This document shows, piece after piece, positions 1-5,317 of a stretch of 12,083 bases of DNA (position 1 is its first letter; each line of letters opens with the position of its first letter). Below the pieces are notes generated by a model that saw only the letters and a list, made by a program, of their open reading frames with translations, searched no databases and was not told where the DNA came from. The DNA is from RGIG1959 sp051877215 (GTDB lineage: Bacteria > Bacillota > Clostridia > Oscillospirales > Acutalibacteraceae): contig JBJEIR010000116.1 of NCBI GenBank assembly GCA_051877215.1, positions 1-12,083 on the forward strand, written 5' to 3'. A program made the translations under genes and the position numbers.

Positions 1-50
1 GCGGTCTCCAAAACCGCGTGCCGAGGGTTCAAGTCCTTCTGCCCCTGCCA
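1..50 (+). tRNA. tRNA-Trp (CCA anticodon), 3' part; 5' half outside window
   Basis: The window opens inside the anticodon arm: GCGGT (1-5), loop CTCCAAA (6-12), ACCGC (13-17), which places anticodon CCA (tryptophan) at 8-10. The T arm follows as GAGGG (23-27), loop TTCAAGT (28-34), CCTTC (35-39). The acceptor 3' strand TGCCCCT (40-46), discriminator G47 and encoded CCA (48-50) complete the molecule. The 5' half (acceptor strand and D arm) lies before the window. The terminator starts directly at the CCA end, so this is probably the last or only gene of its transcript. Confidence 0.93.
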
Positions 51-53
51 AAA
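28..53 (+). repeat. Direct repeat, copy 1: tRNA-Trp 3' tail (T loop to CCA plus AAA)
   Basis: These 26 bases (start TTCAAGTCC, end CCTGCCAAAA) recur without a mismatch at 254-279. The identity stops at both edges: base 27 is G against C253, and base 54 is A against C280. This copy lies inside the functional tRNA. Duplicated tRNA 3' ends are the usual footprint of site-specific integration, but other duplication routes are possible. Confidence 0.9.
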
Positions 54-88
54 AGCAAGGCATCGCTTTTGCGATGCCTTGCTTTTTT
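50..88 (+). terminator. Rho-independent terminator of tRNA-Trp
   Basis: A perfect 17-bp stem (50-66 with 71-87) closes a TTTT loop (67-70). The descending arm ends in a run of six T. It begins at the last base of the tRNA CCA end, so it is the natural terminator of the tRNA-Trp transcript. The A-rich start of the ascending arm would let it work in both directions. Confidence 0.9.
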
Positions 89-129
89 GATATGTACAAA
101 AGAACCCGAGGGACGCGGAGCGTGCCGGG

Positions 130-226
130 CAACGCTTGCGACCGCCGCCGGTGGCGGATAAAGGGAGCAAGCGTTGGCGCAGCGGTCAAAATTGGCAGCG
201 CCGACCGGCGCGCCCGCCGATTTTGG
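130..226. repeat. GC-rich nested palindromes between the two tRNA-tail copies
   Basis: Two composite hairpins lie side by side. The first pairs CAACGCTTGC (130-139) with GCAAGCGTTG (167-176) and contains an inner stem CCGCC (142-146)/GGCGG (153-157). The second pairs CAAAATTGGC (187-196) with GCCGATTTTG (216-225), with one G-T wobble, around an inner stem GCGCC (198-202)/GGCGC (207-211). No open reading frame here has a ribosome binding site or a recognisable product. The stem-within-stem design resembles dispersed palindromic repeats rather than a terminator, because no T tract follows. Confidence 0.6.
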
Positions 227-253
227 GTACCGCAAGAGGGGTTGCAACGCAAC

Positions 254-279
254 TTCAAGTCCTTCTGCCCCTGCCAAAA
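254..279 (+). repeat. Direct repeat, copy 2: detached tRNA-Trp 3' tail
   Basis: This is the exact 26-base duplicate of 28-53, 226 bp downstream of it. No tRNA body precedes it. Upstream, GCAGCGGTC (178-186) and ACCGC (229-233) recall the anticodon arm of tRNA-Trp, separated by palindromic sequence. It may therefore be a tRNA 3'-half remnant broken up by palindrome insertions. Hairpin array A begins one base after it, at 281. Confidence 0.85.
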
Positions 280-280
280 C

Positions 281-434
281 GAAATCCACCCTTCGGGTGG
301 GTGAAATACTGCTTCGCAGTGTGAAATACGCTTGCAGCGGTGGGTGGATTTCATTTCACTTTCTGCGTAAGCAGAAAATATCACAATGCTTGCCAAAGCA
401 TTATTTCACATTTTGCGTCAGCAAAATATTTCAC
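281..434. repeat. Hairpin array A: short hairpins joined by GTGAAAT / ATTTCAC linkers
   Basis: An 11-bp closing stem pairs 281-291 with 342-352 (GAAATCCACCC/GGGTGGATTTC). The same left strand can instead form a 6-bp local hairpin (286-291/295-300, TTC loop). Inside are hairpins 308-320 (ACTGC, TTC loop) and 329-339 (CGCT, TGC loop), each preceded by GTGAAATA (301-308, 321-328). The right arm has three hairpins of 18 nt (360-377, 385-402, 410-427), each 7 bp with a 4-nt loop (GTAA, GCCA, GTCA). Each is followed by a 7-nt linker, ATATCAC, ATTTCAC and ATTTCAC, giving an exact 25-nt period. Left linkers are complementary to right linkers. I know of no named family that it matches. Confidence 0.8.
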
Positions 435-495
435 TAAAACTGTTTTCGAGCATACGAATCTATCCGGAAATGACAGAAATCCATCTTTTTCTGGC

Positions 496-652
496 GGAGT
501 GTGCCTGTCGGCACGAGAAGTGATGCTTCGCATCGTGAAGTTGCCGTGCAGTGAAGTTTCTGCTTAAAGTGGGTGGCACACTTCCCTTCACATTGTGCTA
601 AGCACAATGCTTCACGGCGGCAATGCCGCTGCTTCACTTGCCGCCGTGCGGC
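496..652. repeat. Hairpin array B: same plan as array A, linkers GTGAAG / CTTCAC
   Basis: A 10-bp closing stem pairs 496-505 (GGAGTGTGCC) with 575-584 (GGCACACTTC), with one G-T pair. The left strand can alternatively form a local hairpin (501-505/510-514, loop TGTC). The left arm holds hairpin 522-534 (GATGC, TTC loop), a weak one at 542-550, and linkers GAGAAG (515-520), GTGAAG (535-540) and GTGAAG (551-556). The right arm has hairpins 592-608 (ATTGTGC, loop TAA), 617-629 (GCGGC, loop AAT) and 640-652 (GCCGC, loop CGT), separated by TTCAC-containing linkers (587-591, 609-615, 631-637). GTGGGTGG (569-576) is shared with arrays A and C at the same place. The segment 435-495 joins A and B and has no clear hairpin. 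Confidence 0.75.
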
Positions 653-668
653 TCTTTTCCTTTTTTTC
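640..668 (+). terminator. Possible terminator at the end of array B
   Basis: The last array hairpin (GCCGC 640-644, loop CGT, GCGGC 648-652) is followed by a broken T tract (653-668: TCTTTTCC then seven T). The stem is only 5 bp, so this is a weak candidate. If real, it would end plus-strand transcription crossing the arrays. The convergent EamA gene ends at 727 and I see no terminator of its own before the array. Confidence 0.35.
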
Positions 669-726
669 GTTTGTGTAAAACGATTTCAGCCCACGGCACG
701 CGCGTGTACAAGGCTTGATTTGCATA

Positions 727-1677
727 TCAATTTTTACGGAGCTTATCAAAAAGTGTTTTTATATCCGCCGCGGAGAATATACCGCAGACAATAACGATAC
801 TTGCACACAAAAGTGTTTGGAAATTTAACACATCGGTATCACCAAGCAGAATAACCGTAAACACGATAGCCCAAGCGGTATATGTGATATTCAACGCCAT
901 TGCTTTGGCGGCACCGATTTTAGCAATTGCTTTATAATAAAAGAGGTAGGAAACCGTTGCGCAAAGTGCCGCGGCGGCAATTGTCGGCACAAGCGGTTCA
1001 GTATTGTTCGTCAGAAGGCGTAAGGTAAACGGAATGCCGTCCAAAAGCGGCAGGATAATCAGGCCGTATATCAAAGCGGAAACCGTTTGCCGTGTGTTTA
1101 AGGCAACTTCTCTTTTTATGGTTGAATTTTTGAAGCATTTTGCCACAATCACGGCTTCAATGCCCCAACCAAAGGCGCACATACAGACACCGAGCAAGCC
1201 GAGCCAAACATTTTCAAGACAAAGGTTCGGCGAGTAGCTCAGTCCGTAAACGCCAAATAAGGTAAGAATCAAAAAAATCCATTGATACCATTTGACCTTT
1301 TCTTTGAGAAATATACAAGATAGCAATGTTCCGATCGCCGGGTAAACCGCACTGGCAACAGCGCCCACAGATGCGCCCATATAATTCACCGCCATCACAT
1401 AGCCCGTCATACCGACCGGTCCGCCGATCGCCGAAGCCACAACCAACCATTTGAAACTTGCGGTTTTAAAAGCGCCGAATAGATCTTTCAGATTTCCTTT
1501 GATCGCATTGTACAGCAACAGAAAAAGTGCGGACAATATGTCATGTAGAAAGGTTCCGACAAAGGGTGCCAGAAATGCCGCTTGCTGTGTTGAAACAAAG
1601 GGTGACATATTCAGGGCGATCCCCAAAATCACTGTTTCAAGAGCCCACATGATACCTGCCGAAATTCCCGTAAGCAT
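727..1677 (-). CDS. EamA/DMT-superfamily membrane transporter
   Basis: A 316-aa, strongly hydrophobic protein with about ten predicted membrane spans. It has the two-repeat layout of EamA drug/metabolite transporters. The end of the first repeat (GAVASAVYPAIGTLLSCIFLKE) and of the second (GAAKAMALNITYTAWAIVFT) carry the usual family pattern. The substrate cannot be predicted. An upstream start at 1755 exists but overlaps the phosphatase gene. ATG at 1677 is preferred because TAAGGAG lies 6 nt upstream and the protein then begins directly in the first span. It starts 10 bp after the phosphatase stop, so the two are probably co-transcribed from the promoter near 2481. No clear terminator follows, so transcripts may run into array B in antisense. 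Confidence 0.88.
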   Translation of the reverse strand: MLTGISAGIMWALETVILGIALNMSPFVSTQQAAFLAPFVGTFLHDILSALFLLLYNAIKGNLKDLFGAFKTASFKWLVVASAIGGPVGMTGYVMAVNYMGASVGAVASAVYPAIGTLLSCIFLKEKVKWYQWIFLILTLFGVYGLSYSPNLCLENVWLGLLGVCMCAFGWGIEAVIVAKCFKNSTIKREVALNTRQTVSALIYGLIILPLLDGIPFTLRLLTNNTEPLVPTIAAAALCATVSYLFYYKAIAKIGAAKAMALNITYTAWAIVFTVILLGDTDVLNFQTLLCASIVIVCGIFSAADIKTLFDKLRKN

Positions 1678-1687
1678 ATATGACTCC

Positions 1688-2404
1688 TTATTCCAGCAGA
1701 TCCAAAAGGTCAGATAGCGTTGAGATGACGGCGCAGGCATGCGATTCGAGAGCATGCCTGTTCTGCTCGTTTTTCGCTATTCCGATCATGGCGATCTCGG
1801 CATTTTTTGCAAAAGCGGCATCGGTCATTGTATCGCCGACCATTACTACATGTTCTCGGTCTACGCCGAAGGTTTTACAAAAGTCAAGCGCACAGGCGGG
1901 ATCGGGTTTTGTCGGTAGCGTTCCGTCGGCGGTATACAGTACATCGAACAGTTCCTCGACTCCAAGGGCTTTTAGACATTTTCGGGTAATAAAGGCATTG
2001 TCAGTCGTTATGACAGCGAGCTTTTTATGTCGCTTTTTCAGTTCGGTCAAGACAAGCACCAGATCGGGAGATATCGGCTTTATGTTGCCGGCGTTTGAAT
2101 TGGTATTGTACGCATTTTCTGTAAGCATGATGATGTCATAGCAAGGTACATCACATCCGTGCTTTTGCAGGATATCATACACGATTTTACCCATTTGCGC
2201 ATAGGTGCCTTTACACAAAACGCCGTTGATATCGGCAATTCCGTTATGCACACCGAAGGCAGTGAGAAATTCCTCGACGGGAATATCTTCCCTATGAAGG
2301 TGCTTTAACACATCTTTTATCGCCTTCATTGAAACCGGCACCCAAAACGCATCAAAATCAATCAGCGTACCGTCTTTGTCAAACATGATCGCATCCGCTT
2401 TCAC
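1688..2404 (-). CDS. HAD-superfamily hydrolase, phosphoglycolate-phosphatase-like
   Basis: A 238-aa cytoplasmic phosphatase of the haloacid dehalogenase superfamily, with all four motifs. Counting from the chosen start they are: FDKDGT (nucleophile D9, acid D11), AVITTDN (T133/T134), TKPDP (K166), and GDTMTD (D191, D195). A helical cap region of roughly 85 residues sits between motifs I and II, as in Gph/PGMB-type enzymes. The substrate is unknown. GTG at 2404 (protein starting VKADAIMFDKDG) is preferred because the catalytic motif then falls near residue 9. GGAGG lies 12 nt upstream, somewhat far. An in-frame GTG at 2437 would add 11 residues and has a weaker ribosome site. The transporter gene follows after 10 bp. 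Confidence 0.88.
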   Translation of the reverse strand: MKADAIMFDKDGTLIDFDAFWVPVSMKAIKDVLKHLHREDIPVEEFLTAFGVHNGIADINGVLCKGTYAQMGKIVYDILQKHGCDVPCYDIIMLTENAYNTNSNAGNIKPISPDLVLVLTELKKRHKKLAVITTDNAFITRKCLKALGVEELFDVLYTADGTLPTKPDPACALDFCKTFGVDREHVVMVGDTMTDAAFAKNAEIAMIGIAKNEQNRHALESHACAVISTLSDLLDLLE

Positions 2405-2480
2405 CGCGTTATCACACCTCCGCCCTATTGAGAACACAGCTCAGTTCAATGGCGTTATACACATATCTTGTGTTGCGCTC

Positions 2481-2509
2481 ATTATATCACGATTACCAGA
2501 TGTTTTCAA
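2481..2509 (-). promoter_or_regulatory. Sigma-A-type promoter for phosphatase-transporter pair
   Basis: Read on the minus strand, TTGAAA (2509-2504) and TATAAT (2486-2481) are separated by 17 bp. This predicts a start near 2474 and a leader of about 70 nt before the GTG at 2404. It is back to back with the plus-strand promoter at 2538. Confidence 0.75.
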
Positions 2510-2537
2510 CATTTCTCCGTACAGGCAGCTTGCATGG

Positions 2538-2566
2538 TTGACATCCGTAAAATATCGTCTTATAAT
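2538..2566 (+). promoter_or_regulatory. Consensus sigma-A-type promoter for the metallophosphoesterase
   Basis: TTGACA (2538-2543) and TATAAT (2561-2566) are a perfect consensus pair with 17-bp spacing. The predicted start is near 2573, giving a leader of about 43 nt. The two divergent -35 elements lie only about 28 bp apart. Confidence 0.85.
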
Positions 2567-2615
2567 TTGGCTGTAAGTATATGTTGCTTTCTTTTGACAA
2601 AGGGGTCCGATCAAC

Positions 2616-4196
2616 ATGAGGAAATGTCGTCGGTTTTTATGGATTATTTGTTGTTGCTTACTGCTTGGTATGACCGCTTGCGGCACGCCGCCCGATGAAA
2701 ACAGCCCTGCTCAGAAAGAGTCTGTCGAAAAGGAGGAGAGCACCTTGTCCAAGAGTGGTCCGCATATGGAGATGACTGTCACGAAATTCGAATTGACCGA
2801 TACGATCACGGTGTCGTTTCAGGATACGGACAGTAAGGACTGGATCGGCATATACCAAAGCGGCGTTACCCCCGGCACAACAAGTGCCCTCGTCTGGAAA
2901 TATGCCGAAGGAAGCGACACGTTGCTGTTTCATGTTGATGCCCTTCAAGGTGCAGGTGACTACACCGTTTATTTGTGCGACAACGATGGCTATGCGGTTC
3001 TCGACAGTATCAACATCACGGTGTTAGATTCGGATACGACTGATTACGGTGCCAAGGATGCCGCTGTGAATGCAGCGGTAATAAGCGGAAAGAGTGAGAT
3101 CACCGTCACTGTTACGCCGTCATCAGCCCAAGCGCTGACCTATACGGTATACTGGAGTCGGCAAAATGACCGTCTTGGCGGATATTTGCCGCTTTCAACG
3201 GTTGAGCACACAGGAGAGACTCCTTTTGAGATCAAACTGAATGATTGCCTTTTTATGCCCGATGATGCGGACGGTATTGAGATATGTGTCAAGAAAGGGC
3301 GCTCCACTCCCCTTTATGTCCCGATGACAGAGGAGCTCAAGCTTCCCGCCTCGAAAAAGCTGTACGAATTTCAAGTGATCTCCGATCTGCATATCAACGG
3401 AGAAAAGCCACAGCATACGGCACATCTAACCGCCGCGCTTGAAGAAATCGCAGCAGTATCCCCCGCCAGTAAAGCCATCTTCTGTGTGGGAGATAACACC
3501 GACAGAGGCGTGCAGGAGAATTATGACCTGCTCGCGCAGACAATCAGCTCGGTGAATGGCACATTGCCGCCGATCTATTACGCGATCGGCAATCACGATA
3601 TGATTTACGGCACGAATTATGACAAACAGGTAGCGCTGTTTACCGACAATCTCGGGATGCCGTCGGTATATTATGCGGGCGATATCGGTGATACGCGGTA
3701 TATTGTGCTTGGTTCGGATAGCATAGTCGGCGAAGGAACGATCGGCGAAAAGCAGCTGGCGTTCTTGAAAAAGGAGCTTGCAAAGGTTGAGCGGGACAAG
3801 CCTGTTTTCATATTCCTTCACCAGCCTCTTATTGACACGGTTTCGGGATCGTTGTATTCTCGTGACCCGGACATTCAGTATTGGTACGGCATTATTCCGA
3901 CGGGTGATCAAGTGCGTGCCGTTTTGAAAAATTATCCGAATGCAATTCTGTTTACCGGGCATACGCATTGGTCTTTTGAGATGTATCAGCCGTTGTTGTT
4001 CGGTGAAGGGGTGGATGCCACTTTTGCCAATACCGCTTCGGTCGGTTATCTTTGGTCGGATGAGGATAAAGCCATCAGCGGTTCGGAAGGCTATTATGTC
4101 GAAGTATATGAAGATTATGTATTGCTCAAAGGGCGCGAATATACAGAAGGCAATTGGTGCGCCGCAGCACAGTTCAAAATCCCCCTGTCTCATTGA
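2616..4196 (+). CDS. Secreted lipoprotein metallophosphoesterase (calcineurin-like)
   Basis: A 526-aa exported protein. Residues 1-22 form a lipoprotein signal (two Arg, a Leu/Ile/Cys-rich core, then GMTAC with lipidated C22), so the enzyme should sit on the outer face of the membrane. Residues about 50-137 and 155-228 look like two beta-sandwich domains; the first has the pattern DWIGIY ... YTVYL as in accessory domains of clostridial phosphoesterases. The catalytic domain (about 248-520) has every calcineurin-like metal motif: SDLH (D257, H259), GDNTDR (D293), GNHD (325-328), H402 and GHTH (448-451). The substrate could be a phosphomonoester, phosphodiester or nucleotide; sequence does not decide. 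AAAGGGG lies 10 nt before the ATG. It is a monocistronic unit. Confidence 0.9.
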   Translation: MRKCRRFLWIICCCLLLGMTACGTPPDENSPAQKESVEKEESTLSKSGPHMEMTVTKFELTDTITVSFQDTDSKDWIGIYQSGVTPGTTSALVWKYAEGSDTLLFHVDALQGAGDYTVYLCDNDGYAVLDSINITVLDSDTTDYGAKDAAVNAAVISGKSEITVTVTPSSAQALTYTVYWSRQNDRLGGYLPLSTVEHTGETPFEIKLNDCLFMPDDADGIEICVKKGRSTPLYVPMTEELKLPASKKLYEFQVISDLHINGEKPQHTAHLTAALEEIAAVSPASKAIFCVGDNTDRGVQENYDLLAQTISSVNGTLPPIYYAIGNHDMIYGTNYDKQVALFTDNLGMPSVYYAGDIGDTRYIVLGSDSIVGEGTIGEKQLAFLKKELAKVERDKPVFIFLHQPLIDTVSGSLYSRDPDIQYWYGIIPTGDQVRAVLKNYPNAILFTGHTHWSFEMYQPLLFGEGVDATFANTASVGYLWSDEDKAISGSEGYYVEVYEDYVLLKGREYTEGNWCAAAQFKIPLSH

Positions 4197-4205
4197 TATC
4201 AACAA

Positions 4206-4255
4206 CCATCCGCCCTGTCACATGGCGCATCCGCGCTGTGAGACAGGGCGGATGG
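4206..4255. repeat. Long inverted repeat after the metallophosphoesterase gene
   Basis: CCATCCGCCCTGTC (4206-4219) pairs perfectly over 14 bp with GACAGGGCGGATGG (4242-4255), around a 22-nt loop. It lies 10 bp after the stop codon, where a terminator is expected. No T tract follows on either strand, so it may instead stabilise the 3' end or be a palindromic repeat unit. Confidence 0.7.
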
Positions 4256-4298
4256 CATTGTCTGACACACAAGCAAAAGCATCCTAAAGGCAGCGACC

Positions 4299-4392
4299 GT
4301 GGGTGGATTCCCTTTCGCTTTCCGCGCAAGCGGAAAATTTCGCAATGACCGAAGGATCGTATTTTCCATTTGCCGCAAGGCAAATATTTCAC
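4299..4392. repeat. Hairpin array C: partial copy (right arm) of the array A type
   Basis: The core GTGGGTGGATT (4299-4309) matches 340-350 of array A. It is followed by hairpins at 4319-4336 (TTTCCGC, loop GCAA), 4344-4363 (degraded) and 4368-4385 (ATTTGCC, loop GCAA). Linkers are CTTTCGC, ATTTCGC and ATTTCAC. The order and near-25-nt spacing equal the right arm of A. The first hairpin differs from A by a paired T-A to C-G change and a GTAA to GCAA loop; the third stem also changes in compensating positions. The left arm is missing: upstream only GCAGCG (4291-4295 region) still resembles A. Confidence 0.75.
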
Positions 4393-4765
4393 AGACTATT
4401 TCGAGAGTTCAAATCATCTGTTATACTCGCAAATTTCTCCTTTTTTGTATCAGGGTTGAAGAACTTGAAAGCCCTTAGGCCCTAAGACTGTGCAAACTGC
4501 CGCCTTTACATGTACTGATAAACGAGGTAGCAACTGCCCGCTCGTGCCGAACACTTCTGCCCTGCCAAGCAAAAATGCGCGAAAGCATGTCTTTTCTTTT
4601 TTATTTCACATCGAACGAAGAGAGAAATTTTGTCGCATCGGCGATAGTTTATTTACAAGATATTCTTGCAGATGTATCTGTATATTAAATTTTCTGATAG
4701 CATTTTTAATATCCTCAAAAATACACGGTCATCCCCGGCATCCATAAAACACCATAAAATAAACG
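4393..4765. other. Gene-free stretch with a tRNA-tail-like remnant
   Basis: I see no gene here. At 4400-4414 TTCGAGAGTTCAAAT resembles a tRNA T arm, and a similar, more degraded TTTCGAG stretch follows array A at 444. Around 4541-4567, CTCGTGCCGA and TTCTGCCCTGCCA match two pieces of the tRNA-Trp 3' half, with most of the T loop missing. Small inverted repeats occur at 4474-4486 (CTTAG/CTAAG) and 4575-4588 (ATGC/GCAT); the latter is followed by a T-rich run. The rest (4600-4765) is AT-rich with nothing recognisable. Confidence 0.5.
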
Positions 4766-4801
4766 AAAAAGAGCTGCCTTTTTGCAAAGACAGCTCTTTT
4801 T
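4766..4801 (-). terminator. Rho-independent terminator of the ferredoxin gene
   Basis: AAAAAGAGCTG (4766-4776) pairs perfectly with CAGCTCTTTTT (4791-4801), with an additional inner CTTT/AAAG pairing. Read on the minus strand, the stem begins 18 nt after the ferredoxin stop and ends in T5. The symmetric A and T ends make it potentially bidirectional. Confidence 0.85.
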
Positions 4802-4818
4802 GCATTCTTAACCGTTCC

Positions 4819-4989
4819 TTACTCAGCAGCAGGAGCCGACACGGGGCAGACATCCGCACACGCGCCGCAATCAATGCACTCATCAGGATTGATCTCATAC
4901 TTGCCGTCTCCCTCCGAAATCGCGGAAACGGGGCAACCGTCAGCACAAGCGCCGCAAGCAATGCACTCATCCGAAATTTTATATGCCAT
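4819..4989 (-). CDS. 2[4Fe-4S] ferredoxin, 56 aa
   Basis: A small clostridial-type electron carrier. The protein starts MAYKISDECIACGACADGCP. It contains two CxxCxxCxxxCP cluster sites: C9, C12, C15, C19 and C38, C41, C44, C48. The first three cysteines of each site plus the last of the other site would ligate one 4Fe-4S cluster. The length and internal two-fold repeat are typical of bacterial ferredoxins serving pyruvate:ferredoxin oxidoreductase and hydrogenase in anaerobes. AAGGAGGTG, with GGAGG 9 nt before the ATG, is a near-perfect ribosome site. With its own consensus-like promoter and a strong terminator it is a monocistronic, probably highly expressed gene. The redox partners are not in this window. 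Confidence 0.96.
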   Translation of the reverse strand: MAYKISDECIACGACADGCPVSAISEGDGKYEINPDECIDCGACADVCPVSAPAAE

Positions 4990-5012
4990 AGGTACGCACC
5001 TCCTTAGCCTAG

Positions 5013-5041
5013 ATTATCTTTATCATATCACATCCTGTCAA
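5013..5041 (-). promoter_or_regulatory. Promoter of the ferredoxin gene
   Basis: On the minus strand TTGACA (5041-5036) and GATAAT (5018-5013) are 17 bp apart, predicting a start near 5006 and a very short leader that is mostly ribosome binding site. TATGAT, seven bases closer to the -35, is an alternative but badly spaced -10. Confidence 0.75.
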
Positions 5042-5097
5042 AAAAGCAAGTCATTTTCACAGGAAATATTTTTTGGTTAAAGGGAAATCGGGTTCAA

Positions 5098-5148
5098 GCT
5101 CGATCGAGCAAGCTCCGAGTTGACAAATGATGGACAGCCGTGTAAAAT
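5098..5148 (+). promoter_or_regulatory. Promoter P1 of the SurA-N-like gene, with upstream palindrome
   Basis: TTGACA (5120-5125) and TAAAAT (5143-5148) are 17 bp apart, giving a leader of about 160 nt. A 12-bp perfect palindrome, GCTCGATCGAGC (5098-5109), lies 10 bp upstream of the -35 and could bind a dimeric regulator. That role is inferred. Confidence 0.6.
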
Positions 5149-5195
5149 CGGTTTATAGAATTCTGTTAAATTTGTTTTTTAAATTTAAATTTCAT

Positions 5196-5224
5196 TTGAC
5201 GGTTTTTCTTCAACACATGATATA
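5196..5224 (+). promoter_or_regulatory. Possible second promoter P2 of the SurA-N-like gene
   Basis: TTGACG (5196-5201) and GATATA (5219-5224) are 17 bp apart. The -10 is weaker than at P1. The AT-rich block 5165-5195 just upstream could act as an UP-like element. Between P1 and the gene I see no ORF and no riboswitch-like structure. Confidence 0.4.
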
Positions 5225-5317
5225 GGAAAGGCTGTTTGCACAGCACAAAAGATAACAACGCACATAAAAACGGGAGGCCGTTTAAAAAGCATTGCCGAAC
5301 AGAAGGAGAGCGCCTGT

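Noticed and set aside
28..279. Complete integrated mobile element bounded by att sites
   Set aside because: Only 226 bp separate the two tRNA tails and no integrase or other gene lies between them; at most a scar.
74..437. Small ORFs across the structured region 74-637
   Set aside because: They read through palindromes, have no ribosome sites, overlap one another in several frames, and give low-complexity translations.
281..652. CRISPR array, because of evenly spaced repeat-like units
   Set aside because: The constant parts are only 6-8 nt linkers and the variable parts are themselves palindromes; no 23-37-nt identical repeats, no leader and no cas genes.
1678..1755. Longer N-terminus for the EamA transporter
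   Set aside because: It would overlap the phosphatase gene and add a non-membrane leader; the ATG at 1677 has a well-spaced TAAGGAG site.
2441..2615. Riboswitch or T-box in the divergent intergenic region
   Set aside because: Both leaders are short (about 70 and 43 nt) and I see no aptamer-like conserved structure or terminator.
3426..4205. Minus-strand ORF inside the metallophosphoesterase gene
   Set aside because: It is a shadow of a gene with all catalytic motifs on the plus strand, and it has no sensible product.
4653..4970. Minus-strand 105-aa ORF overlapping the ferredoxin
   Set aside because: It is out of frame with the ferredoxin, runs through its terminator, and has no ribosome site; the 56-aa ferredoxin frame explains the sequence.
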